Shown here in pieces: positions 23,930 through 31,448 of a stretch of DNA of 64,000 bases (position 1 is its first letter; each line of letters opens with the position of its first letter). Both the position numbers and the translations under genes were made by a program. The notes beneath the pieces were generated by a model, which was not told the origin of the DNA, did no database searches, and saw only the letters and a list, made by a program, of their open reading frames with translations. Origin of the DNA: Lachnospira sp. UBA3790 (GTDB lineage: Bacteria > Bacillota > Clostridia > Lachnospirales > Lachnospiraceae); contig DFEY01000003.1 in NCBI GenBank assembly GCA_002369135.1, positions 147,062 to 211,061 on the forward strand, in the 5' to 3' direction.

Positions 23930-25072
23930 ATGAGTAAAACGATAAAGATATTGTTGGTTTTATCAGTGATGGTAGGGACTGCATTTGCGTTTGTACAAAG
24001 AGTCCAAGCCAAAAACATTACAGTTAGCCCTAGCGGTGAAAAAGCAAGTGGATCAGTTTACTCGACAGACTATAGCAGGATTAAAAATGCGTTATATGAC
24101 ATCGATAAAGCAGGTGGAGGAACTCTTACATTAAAGAGCGGAACTTATAATATCACAAACACGCTTTGCGTTGGATCAAAAACTACTATTAAATTTGAAA
24201 AGAACGTTGTACTTAACAAAGTATTCGGTAGTGCTACATCAAGTACACTTTTCCAATTAATCAGCTTCGACAAAGTCTTCGGCAAAGACGAAGTATCTGG
24301 CTACAAAGGAGAGCACGATATTCACTTTAAAGGCAATGGAACAGTTTTTAATATGAATAATAAGAATAATGGCTCGACTATGGCTATATGTGTGGTTATG
24401 GCAAATAATGTAAATGTGTCTTTTGAGGGAATTACATTCGAGAATATTAAAAAAGGACATTTAGTGGAGATGGACGGATGTAAAAATGTGTCTTTCAAAG
24501 GCTGTACTTTTAAAAACATGGCTGATAACAGTAAGCATAACAAGGAAGCTATAAACCTAGACACTAATGACGATTGGACTGGCGGTTTTTCGCAGGAGTG
24601 GAGTAAAGCGGATAAGACGCCTAATACGAAGATAACTATTTCAGGTTGTACTTTTAGTAATTTAGTTAGAGCGGTTGGTACTCATCGCTACTCAGGCGGT
24701 AAGTATCACACTAACATTAAGTTTATTAATAACAAGTGCAACAAAGTAATGGCACCTTTGGGAATGCTTAACTGGAGAAAAGTAACAGTGAAGAATAATA
24801 CATTTTCAAATGGAAAGGCAAACAAGCGCTACAACTATAACTTCCTTATGGCGGGAGTGAAGAAAGTAACATTTACAAAGAATAAACTTATCAATATGAA
24901 GAGCAAGGAAACAATTAAGTATTACGCTAAGTATAAGATAGGTGGAGATGTTTATAAGGCTACTAAGTCTAAACTTACTAAAAAAGAAATAAAACTTCTG
25001 AAGAAAAACAAAGCGAAGAAGGGCACGAAAAAGAAGTTTATTATTAACAAAAAGAAATATAAATTTAAGTAA
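23930..25072 (+). CDS. Secreted right-handed beta-helix protein (pectate-lyase-like fold)
   Basis: A 380-residue secreted protein with a signal peptide (hydrophobic 6-22, cleavage near VQAKN). The body consists of beta-helix coils: GGGTLTLKSGTYNITNTLCVGSKTTIKF, then NVNVSFEGITFENI, NVSFKGCTFKNM, KITISGCTFSNL and KVTVKNNTFSNG, each a strand-turn-strand rung with Asn ladder positions. INLDTNDDW could form part of a Ca2+/active-site face. The last 60 residues are very rich in lysine. Such proteins often cut or bind plant or mucin polysaccharides, but I see no decisive catalytic motif. The ATG at 23930 follows GGAGG; a TGCTATACT extended -10 lies at 23894-23902. Confidence 0.8.
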   Translation: MSKTIKILLVLSVMVGTAFAFVQRVQAKNITVSPSGEKASGSVYSTDYSRIKNALYDIDKAGGGTLTLKSGTYNITNTLCVGSKTTIKFEKNVVLNKVFGSATSSTLFQLISFDKVFGKDEVSGYKGEHDIHFKGNGTVFNMNNKNNGSTMAICVVMANNVNVSFEGITFENIKKGHLVEMDGCKNVSFKGCTFKNMADNSKHNKEAINLDTNDDWTGGFSQEWSKADKTPNTKITISGCTFSNLVRAVGTHRYSGGKYHTNIKFINNKCNKVMAPLGMLNWRKVTVKNNTFSNGKANKRYNYNFLMAGVKKVTFTKNKLINMKSKETIKYYAKYKIGGDVYKATKSKLTKKEIKLLKKNKAKKGTKKKFIINKKKYKFK

Positions 25073-25075
25073 ATA

Positions 25076-25106
25076 AAAAAGGCTTGAGATAATCTCAAGC
25101 CTTTTA
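25076..25106. terminator. Bidirectional terminator
   Basis: GGCTTGAGA / TCTCAAGCC stem, loop TAA, flanked by A and T runs, between the convergent beta-helix and dut genes. Confidence 0.85.
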
Positions 25107-25117
25107 AAATGCAATAA

Positions 25118-25561
25118 TTATTTAGTGCCAGTAGAACCAAATCCACCAGCGCCTCTAACTGTATCTGATAGTTCATCCACCTCGTTAAATGAAGCTGCTA
25201 AGAATGGAGCAATTACCATTTGTGCCACGCGCTCGTTTTTGTCGATAGTTTGTGGTTCTGAGCCGTGGTTGTGAAGGGCGACAGTAACTTCGCCGCGGTA
25301 GTCTGCATCTACCACGCCCACTTTATTGGCAGGGGCTAAGTCTCTCTTACATGAAAGACCAGATCTAGCATAAATCAAACCTGCATATCCTTCTGGAATT
25401 TCCACTGCAATACCAGTTCCAACAAAAACAGTTTCGTGAGGGTTAATAGTTAAATCCTCATCTAAGCAAGCATAAAGATCTGCGCCTGCAGCATAATCAC
25501 TTCCGTATGTTGGGATGATAGCATCATCTCTTAATTTCTTAATATTAATTTCAACCGCCAT
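25118..25561 (-). CDS. dut: dUTP diphosphatase (trimeric)
   Basis: A 147-residue trimeric dUTPase removing dUTP and supplying dUMP. Motifs in order: AAGADLYAC, ARSGLSCKRDL (PARSG-like loop), GVVDADYRGEV with the catalytic Asp, RVAQMVIAP, and the C-terminal P-loop-like RGAGGFGSTG. GGAGG precedes the ATG by 5 bases. It follows nrdG by 12 bases on the minus strand, so the two nucleotide-pool genes form a unit. Confidence 0.96.
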   Translation of the reverse strand: MAVEINIKKLRDDAIIPTYGSDYAAGADLYACLDEDLTINPHETVFVGTGIAVEIPEGYAGLIYARSGLSCKRDLAPANKVGVVDADYRGEVTVALHNHGSEPQTIDKNERVAQMVIAPFLAASFNEVDELSDTVRGAGGFGSTGTK

Positions 25562-25573
25562 ATTTCCTCCTAT

Positions 25574-26107
25574 TTATTCTCTAGATATTTCTCTTTCCCA
25601 TAGAACGATCTCGCCTTTTTCGCGAGTCTTGTTCATATCTATTAATCTCTGATTTTCTGAACCGCGGAAGAGTAGCATTATATTTCTTTTAGCTTCCACA
25701 TAAGGTCCATCTACCAAAACATCCACCAAAGACAAAATCTCCTCTAAGTCCGGACATTCCTTAGCCATCTTACCAGTCAAGTCTTCGTAAAGGTAACCTG
25801 TAAATAGCCATATGTCTTTGTCGGGGTATACTTCCTTAACTTTTTTTGCGGTCTTTAAAACTTCCGACTGGTTCTTTGGATCAAGTGGCTCGCCACCTAA
25901 AAAGGTAATGCCACGATATGCGCCAAAGGACATAGTGTCGATTATCTGGTCAATCACTTCATCGGTATATGGCTTTCCGTAATTAAAGTCCCAAGCCTCC
26001 TCGTTGAAACATCCTTTACATGCGTGAGTACAACCGCTCACAAACAAAGAAACCCTAATTCCAGGGCCATTTGCCACATCGTAAGTTTTTAATTCTGCGT
26101 AATTCAT
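25574..26107 (-). CDS. nrdG: Anaerobic ribonucleotide reductase activating protein
   Basis: A 177-residue radical SAM activase that places the glycyl radical on NrdD. The 4Fe-4S motif is CTHACKGC (Cys-x3-Cys-x2-Cys) in FVSGCTHACKGCFNEE, followed by FLGGEPLDP. The gene is separated from nrdD, which is not in the window. No Shine-Dalgarno sequence is visible; a TATAAT on the minus strand lies only 7 bases before the ATG, which would put the transcription start at or next to the start codon (leaderless). Confidence 0.94.
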   Translation of the reverse strand: MNYAELKTYDVANGPGIRVSLFVSGCTHACKGCFNEEAWDFNYGKPYTDEVIDQIIDTMSFGAYRGITFLGGEPLDPKNQSEVLKTAKKVKEVYPDKDIWLFTGYLYEDLTGKMAKECPDLEEILSLVDVLVDGPYVEAKRNIMLLFRGSENQRLIDMNKTREKGEIVLWEREISRE

Positions 26108-26114
26108 AATAAGA

Positions 26115-26120
26115 ATTATA
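26115..26120 (-). promoter_or_regulatory. Predicted nrdG -10 box (leaderless transcript)
   Basis: TATAAT on the minus strand, 7 bases before the nrdG ATG. No good -35 was found; an inverted repeat CATACACT / AGTGTATG (26124-26131 and 26143-26150) occupies the upstream region shared with the divergent gene. Confidence 0.5.
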
Positions 26121-26150
26121 AATCATACACTAAAAAAAATAAAGTGTATG

Positions 26151-26159
26151 TGGTATAAT
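26151..26159 (+). promoter_or_regulatory. Extended -10 promoter of the secreted protein gene at 26215
   Basis: TGGTATAAT directly next to the inverted repeat CATACACT / AGTGTATG; no -35 recognised. Confidence 0.5.
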
Positions 26160-26214
26160 GAAAAAGTAGACATAGTGCGGATTATAGAAAAACATATTTG
26201 TGGAGGAAGAGATT

Positions 26215-26946
26215 ATGAGAAAATTAATATGTGTTGTTTTATGTTGTGCACTTGTCTGTGCAATGGTTACCGGTGTTTGGGTTAAACCTGTGAAGGTGAA
26301 GTCGGCAGTGGAAACGATGTTATTGGAAAAGGAGCCTAAGCTAGACAAAGTTAAATTAAACTGGTACCAAACAAAGGGTGCAAAGAAATATGTTATTTAT
26401 AAAGCAGATGTAACAAAGATAGTTAAAAAGGGAAAAGTAAAACTATCTAAGAAAAAGTACAAAAAGTTAAAAACACTATCAAAGAAGAAATTAATATTCA
26501 CAGACAAAAAAGTTAAAATGAATCATTATTATGCTTATTATATTAAGGCTTACAAAATAAAGAAGGGTAAGAAAAAACTACTTAAGACATCATATGATAA
26601 GTATTTTGACCCTGTTTTTATAGGGGTTGATGAACCCAGATTGCAATTAAGCTCTTATGAGGGTGAATACGATGAAGAGAAGTGTATTCTCTTTGATATT
26701 GTTTTAGTAGATGGTGTGATCACTAATAAATTTGACGTTTATAGAAAAGGACCAGGAGATAAAAAATTTAAAAAGATTAATGTGGAAATCAAACAGGCAA
26801 CTGTAGGCGATGGTGATACATTTTGTTGCTTTGATAAGAATGTTGTAGCTAAGCAAGTGTATCAATACAAGGTTAAAGCATATGTGGTTAAAGGTGGAAA
26901 GAAAATTTATTCAAAGTTTTCGAAAGTCAGCTATCAGGAAGTATAG
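26215..26946 (+). CDS. Secreted lysine-rich protein with FN3-like repeats
   Basis: A 243-residue secreted protein. The N-terminus has a signal peptide (hydrophobic CVVLCCALVCAMVTGVW) and then two Ig/FN3-like units: about 40-130 (KLNWYQTKGAKKYVIYKAD ... HYYAYYIKAYKIKKGKKKLLKT) and about 140-243 (FDVYRKGPGDKKFKKINV ... VYQYKVKAYVVKGGKKIYSKFSKVSY). The pattern W/YxxxxGAxxYxIYK ... YxxKAYxxxxGK is the same as the basic C-terminal domains of the giant proteins at 31449 and 41772. GGAGGAAG supports the ATG at 26215. Function unknown; a cell-wall-bound adhesive or structural role is a guess. Confidence 0.75.
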   Translation: MRKLICVVLCCALVCAMVTGVWVKPVKVKSAVETMLLEKEPKLDKVKLNWYQTKGAKKYVIYKADVTKIVKKGKVKLSKKKYKKLKTLSKKKLIFTDKKVKMNHYYAYYIKAYKIKKGKKKLLKTSYDKYFDPVFIGVDEPRLQLSSYEGEYDEEKCILFDIVLVDGVITNKFDVYRKGPGDKKFKKINVEIKQATVGDGDTFCCFDKNVVAKQVYQYKVKAYVVKGGKKIYSKFSKVSYQEV

Positions 26947-27007
26947 TCTTTTACTAGCTAGATAAATAAATACAATGACTAATTGAAAGAAACAACTATT
27001 AGTAGAA

Positions 27008-27036
27008 GGATTGGTGTTAAAGCACCAATCCTTTTA
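27008..27036 (+). terminator. Rho-independent terminator
   Basis: GGATTGGTG / CACCAATCC stem with loop TTAAAG and a short T run. Confidence 0.8.
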
Positions 27037-27043
27037 TGTAAGA

Positions 27044-27083
27044 ACAACTAACCATTGACAAGTTAGTTGTGACTAACTAAAAT
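27044..27083 (+). promoter_or_regulatory. Promoter with repeated inverted half-sites before the sulfhydrylase gene
   Basis: TTGACA (27055-27060), 17 bases, TAAAAT (27078-27083). Three half-sites overlap it: ACAACTAAC (27044-27052), GTTAGTTGT (27062-27070) and ACTAACT (27072-27078). The first two form a 9-bp-arm palindrome over the -35, and the second and third form another across the spacer. A repressor-type operator is likely; the regulator is not known. Confidence 0.65.
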
Positions 27084-27156
27084 ACTATTGAGTGATATTT
27101 CTTATAATGGTAAAATTACTATTTAGTAAGACTATTATTTACGAAAGGAAACTATC

Positions 27157-28434
27157 ATGAGCAAATTAGACACAAAATGCGTACAAGGTGGATACACACC
27201 AGGGAATGGAGAACCTAGACAGGTACCTATTTACCAGTCCACTACATGGAAATATGACACTAGTGAGGATATGGCCAAACTATTTGACCTAGAAGCAGTT
27301 GGATATTTTTATACCAGACTTCAAAATCCTACTAATGATTTAGTTGCAAGTAAGTTAGCCGAGATGGAAGGTGGAACAGCAGCAATGCTAACATCATCAG
27401 GACAGGCAGCAAACTTCTTTGCGCTATTTAACGTGTGTGAAAGTGGAGATCATATCGTATCTTCATCATCTATATATGGTGGAACATTCAACTTGATTGA
27501 AGTTACTATGAAGAAGATGGGAATTGATGTGACATGGGTATCACCTGATGCTTCTGAAGAAGAAATAGCAGCAGCTATTCAAGATAATACAAAGGCTGTC
27601 TTTGGCGAGACCATCGCTAACCCAGCGCTTACAGTATTAGATATTGAGAAGTGGGCTAAAGTGGCTCATGATCACGGAATCATATTTGTTATTGATAACA
27701 CATTCCCTACACCTGTTAACTGCAGACCTATTGAGTGGGGAGCAGATATCGTTACACACTCTACTACAAAGTACATAGATGGACACGGAGTAAGTGTGGG
27801 TGGTGCTATTATCGACGCTGGTAAGTTTGACTGGATGGCTCACGCCGACAAATACCCTGGACTAACTACTCCAGATGAGTCATATCATGGAATCACATAT
27901 GCTGAGCAGTTTGGAAAAGAGGGAGCATTCATTACTAAGTGTACAGCGCAGTTGATGAGAGACTTGGGTAGCATCCAATCTCCACAGCATGCGTTCTATA
28001 TAAACAATGGACTTGAGTCATTACACGTACGTATGCCTAAGCATGTTGAAAATGGACAGGCAGTGGCAGAGTTTCTAAATGACCATCCAAAGGTTAAGTC
28101 AGTTACTTACTCGGGACTTCCTAGCGACAAATACTACGAAATCGCTCAAAAATATTTGCCAAACGGTGGATGCGGAGTTGTTTCATTTGTCTTGGACGGC
28201 GGAAGAGCAGAAGCTGAGAAGTTTATGAAGAGTCTTAAACTAATCGCTATTGAGACTCACGTAGCTGATGCTAGATCATGCTGTTTAAACCCTGCTACAT
28301 CAACACACAGACAACTTACAGATCAGCAGTTAGAGGATGCAGGAATCCCAGCTGGACTAATCAGAGTTTCTTGTGGGCTCGAAGATAAAGAAGATTTGAT
28401 AGCAGATGTAAAACAAGCATTAGAGCAAATATAA
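27157..28434 (+). CDS. O-acetylhomoserine aminocarboxypropyltransferase (sulfhydrylase)
   Basis: A 425-residue PLP enzyme of the Cys/Met metabolism family. GYTPGNGEPRQVPIYQSTTW is the usual MetY/Cys3 start; PLP-binding Lys205 is in HSTTKYIDGHG; YTRLQNPTNDLVASKLAEMEGG and the C-terminal GLIRVSCGLED are diagnostic. It makes homocysteine (or methionine precursor) from O-acetylhomoserine and sulfide. It stands alone behind a promoter with an elaborate operator, as expected for a sulfur-regulated gene. Confidence 0.95.
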   Translation: MSKLDTKCVQGGYTPGNGEPRQVPIYQSTTWKYDTSEDMAKLFDLEAVGYFYTRLQNPTNDLVASKLAEMEGGTAAMLTSSGQAANFFALFNVCESGDHIVSSSSIYGGTFNLIEVTMKKMGIDVTWVSPDASEEEIAAAIQDNTKAVFGETIANPALTVLDIEKWAKVAHDHGIIFVIDNTFPTPVNCRPIEWGADIVTHSTTKYIDGHGVSVGGAIIDAGKFDWMAHADKYPGLTTPDESYHGITYAEQFGKEGAFITKCTAQLMRDLGSIQSPQHAFYINNGLESLHVRMPKHVENGQAVAEFLNDHPKVKSVTYSGLPSDKYYEIAQKYLPNGGCGVVSFVLDGGRAEAEKFMKSLKLIAIETHVADARSCCLNPATSTHRQLTDQQLEDAGIPAGLIRVSCGLEDKEDLIADVKQALEQI

Positions 28435-28439
28435 AATAT

Positions 28440-28461
28440 GGGGCGATTTAATCGCCCCTTT
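28440..28461 (+). terminator. Hairpin between the sulfhydrylase and P-type ATPase genes
   Basis: GGGGCGAT-TTA-ATCGCCCC followed by only a short T run; either a weak terminator or a partial attenuator for the downstream ATPase gene. Confidence 0.55.
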
Positions 28462-28477
28462 AAAATGAGGTAATACA

Positions 28478-30502
28478 ATGGGACACGAACATAACCACGA
28501 GTGTGGCTGCGGAGGCCACGAACATAATCACGAGCATGAACATAACCATAATCATGGCAGTTGCGGTTGTCACGATCATGACTGTGGATGTGGACATGAG
28601 CATAATCATGGTTCAAACAAAATAGTTATTGCAAGAATTGTAATAGCTATTTTAATGACGATTGCGCTAGAAGTGTTAGAAGCAAAAGGACTTTTGCCAG
28701 AAAACATTTGGATAGTAAGAGCGCTTTATGTTGTTCCGTATTTGATTGCAGGATACGACATAATCTGGGGCGCTTTCAAAAGTTTGCTTAAGAAACACGT
28801 CTTTGACGAAAACTTCTTAATGGCGATCGCCACTATCGGCTGTTTCGCCCTGGGCGAAGAACTTAGAGAGTGCGTAATGGTAGTAGTTCTATTCCAGATT
28901 GGTGAATTGTTTGAACACTACGCTGTCAATAAGAGCAGAAATAGCATTAGCGAGTTGATGGACATAAGACCTGACTATGCAAATATAAAAGTTGACGGCG
29001 AGATTAAGCAGGTAGATCCTCACGAGATAAAAGTGGGCGATATAATTATCGTGGAGCCTGGCGAGAAAGTCCCTATCGACGGAACTGTTGTCAGTGGAAT
29101 GTCTACTCTAGATACTGCAGCGCTAACTGGGGAGAGTGCTCCAGTAGATGTGGAAGAGGGAAGCGACGTTATAAGTGGAACAATCAACCTAAACGGTGTT
29201 CTAGAAATAAAAACTACAAAAGCCTTCGGCGAATCCACAGTTTCAAAGGTATTAGAATTAGTAGAAAATGCGGACGACAAAAAAGCAAACTCAGAGAACT
29301 TCATCACAAAGTTTGCGAAGTACTATACACCAATCGTTTGTGGATTGGCGTTGGCGGTTGTACTTATTCCGCCCGTTATAAATATAATTATGGGTGCAGA
29401 CCCTGGCTGGAGAAGTTGGGCGTACCGAGCACTTACATTCTTAGTAATTAGTTGCCCTTGCGCAATGGTTATCAGTATTCCACTAAGCTTCTTTGCAAGT
29501 ATTGGTGGTGCAAGCCGTCAGGGTATCTTGGTTAAAGGTTCAAACTTTATGGAGAGCCTTGCTAAGCTTAAATACATTATGTTTGATAAGACAGGTACTA
29601 TGACAAAGGGCGTGTTTGAAGTAAACGGAGTTCACCACAACAGCGTGGATGATGATGAACTAATAGAACTGGCAGCTTTGGCGGAGATTCACTCGAGCCA
29701 TCCTATCAGTAAGTGCTTGATTGATGAGAGTGAAAAACGCGGTAGAGTCCTCGACAAAGAACGCGTAAAAGACGTACAAGAGTTGGCTGGATTTGGAATT
29801 GAAGCTAAGATTGACGATAAGACTATCTTGGTTGGAAATGACAAGTTAATGAAAAATAAAAAAATTGAGTTTAAATCATGTCACGATGATATTGGAACAG
29901 TAGTGCACGTGGCAATAGATGGAGCATACGCCGGACACATTTTGATTTGCGATATGCTAAAAGACACAGCAGAAGCGGCCGTCAAAGGACTTAAGAAATA
30001 TGGAATGAAGAAGACTATCATCCTTACTGGTGATGCAAAGAATGTAGCAGATGATGTTGCAAAAACTTTGGGAGTAGATGAAGTATATGGTGAGCTTCTT
30101 CCAAATGAGAAAGTAGAAAAAGTGGAAGAAATACTTGCCTCTAAGGGCAAGAAAGAGACTGTAGGTTTTGTGGGCGATGGTATAAATGATGCCCCAGTTC
30201 TCTCGAGAGCAGACGTTGGAATTGCTATGGGAGCATTAGGTTCAGATGCAGCCATAGAAGCAGCAGACGTAGTGTTGATGGACGATGAGCCACTTAACAT
30301 TTTAAAAGCTGTAAAGATTGCAAAAAAATGTATGCGTATAGTATATGAAAACATTTACTTTGCTGTGGGCATTAAGGTGATATGTATGGCACTAAGTTTC
30401 TTTGGGGAAATTCCGATGTGGCTAGCGGTCTTTGCCGATGTCGGTGTAATGGTGATAGCAGTTATTAATGCTATGAGGGCCATGATGAAGACAAGAGCGT
30501 AA
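28478..30502 (+). CDS. Heavy-metal P1B-type ATPase (Zn/Cd/Pb exporter type) with His-rich N-terminus
   Basis: A 674-residue metal pump. Residues 1-48 are almost entirely His, Cys, Gly, Glu and Asn, with repeated HEHNH and CGC units, replacing the usual folded HMA domain as metal-binding tail. Then come membrane helices, the actuator TGES loop (LTGESAPVDV), the metal-site CPC in SCPCAMV, phosphorylated Asp370 in FDKTGT, the HP motif in SSHPIS, and the hinge GDGINDAP. CPC with the C-terminal helices points to the ZntA/CadA group exporting Zn2+, Cd2+ or Pb2+. It lies 43 bases after the sulfhydrylase gene; a shared transcript is possible. Confidence 0.93.
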   Translation: MGHEHNHECGCGGHEHNHEHEHNHNHGSCGCHDHDCGCGHEHNHGSNKIVIARIVIAILMTIALEVLEAKGLLPENIWIVRALYVVPYLIAGYDIIWGAFKSLLKKHVFDENFLMAIATIGCFALGEELRECVMVVVLFQIGELFEHYAVNKSRNSISELMDIRPDYANIKVDGEIKQVDPHEIKVGDIIIVEPGEKVPIDGTVVSGMSTLDTAALTGESAPVDVEEGSDVISGTINLNGVLEIKTTKAFGESTVSKVLELVENADDKKANSENFITKFAKYYTPIVCGLALAVVLIPPVINIIMGADPGWRSWAYRALTFLVISCPCAMVISIPLSFFASIGGASRQGILVKGSNFMESLAKLKYIMFDKTGTMTKGVFEVNGVHHNSVDDDELIELAALAEIHSSHPISKCLIDESEKRGRVLDKERVKDVQELAGFGIEAKIDDKTILVGNDKLMKNKKIEFKSCHDDIGTVVHVAIDGAYAGHILICDMLKDTAEAAVKGLKKYGMKKTIILTGDAKNVADDVAKTLGVDEVYGELLPNEKVEKVEEILASKGKKETVGFVGDGINDAPVLSRADVGIAMGALGSDAAIEAADVVLMDDEPLNILKAVKIAKKCMRIVYENIYFAVGIKVICMALSFFGEIPMWLAVFADVGVMVIAVINAMRAMMKTRA

Positions 30503-30517
30503 AACAGTTAATAGAGG

Positions 30518-30554
30518 CATAAAACCACAATATGGTGTGGTTTTATGCTTTTTT
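30518..30554 (+). terminator. Rho-independent terminator
   Basis: GCATAAAACCAC / GTGGTTTTATGC stem and a T run. Confidence 0.88.
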
Positions 30555-30638
30555 ATTGCATATTTATACAATACTTGGTAAAATATTGTTGGAAATGTGT
30601 TCCGGAAATTAAATTATAGAAAAAAGGAGAAAAATGTT

Positions 30639-31301
30639 ATGAAATTTTCAAACGCAGCTAAAGGTGTTAGCAAAATTTTCACAGCTGAAATTCTAGGTCT
30701 TATTTCTTTTGTACTAATAGGAATTGGTGGCATAGTAGTAATAGGCACAGCTATAAGTAATGGAGAGAAAGTGTCTGATATAGCAGTTAATTCTATTGTA
30801 AGTGGCGGAATTCTATTTGCTATAGGCTACATCATTATGGCTGTTGGTGCTATCATTAACATCGTAGGCTTGGTACAGGCAGGAAAGGATGAACCATTCT
30901 TTAAATATGCATTATATGCTATGATTATTTACTTCATTGTCTCATTGATTGTAAATATTGCATTTGGAACATCTAATTATCAAGATGATGCATCTAATGG
31001 TGCACCATTACTTAACTTAATCGTAAACGTTCTAGTTATCCAGGGTGTTATCAACCTCGCTAACGCTAAGCAGGATGCAAAAGTTGCATCAAAGGGATTA
31101 CTAATATTTAAGTTATACATTGCTGTTGCTGTTCTTGAAATAATTGCTTATATTATTTCAGTAGTAACTCAGAGTACAACTGTAGCGGTTGTTGTATTAG
31201 TATTAGCGATTGCAGCACTTGTTCTTGGTATTGTTAGATACTTTATGTATTTGTCAATGCTATCAAATGCTAAGAAGATGTTAGCAGATGATAAAGAATA
31301 A
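30639..31301 (+). CDS. Membrane protein of unknown function
   Basis: A 220-residue protein with five predicted helices, at about 16-40, 52-80, 88-110, 155-180 and 185-207, and a short charged C-terminus (LSNAKKMLADDKE). AAGGAG 9 bases upstream supports the ATG at 30639. I recognise no family. It is a single-gene unit closed by terminators on both sides, just upstream of the giant secreted protein. Confidence 0.8.
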   Translation: MKFSNAAKGVSKIFTAEILGLISFVLIGIGGIVVIGTAISNGEKVSDIAVNSIVSGGILFAIGYIIMAVGAIINIVGLVQAGKDEPFFKYALYAMIIYFIVSLIVNIAFGTSNYQDDASNGAPLLNLIVNVLVIQGVINLANAKQDAKVASKGLLIFKLYIAVAVLEIIAYIISVVTQSTTVAVVVLVLAIAALVLGIVRYFMYLSMLSNAKKMLADDKE

Positions 31302-31320
31302 TTATCAACTAATATCAAAA

Positions 31321-31351
31321 AGGAGATATCGAAAGATATCTCCTTTTTTTT
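31321..31351 (+). terminator. Rho-independent terminator with GAAA tetraloop
   Basis: AGGAGATATC-GAAA-GATATCTCCT followed by eight or nine T. Confidence 0.92.
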
Positions 31352-31394
31352 GTGATGATATGATTATATTCATAATGATAATTGAAGTTGCGTA

Positions 31395-31403
31395 TGTTAT
31401 AAT
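31395..31403 (+). promoter_or_regulatory. Extended -10 promoter of the giant secreted protein gene
   Basis: TGTTATAAT with no good -35. The 13 bases GTATGTTATAATT recur exactly at 41304-41316, ahead of the operon with the paralogue. Confidence 0.55.
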
Positions 31404-31448
31404 TTTACAAGAAATGTATTTAGAAAAAATACAAATGGAGGAAACAAT

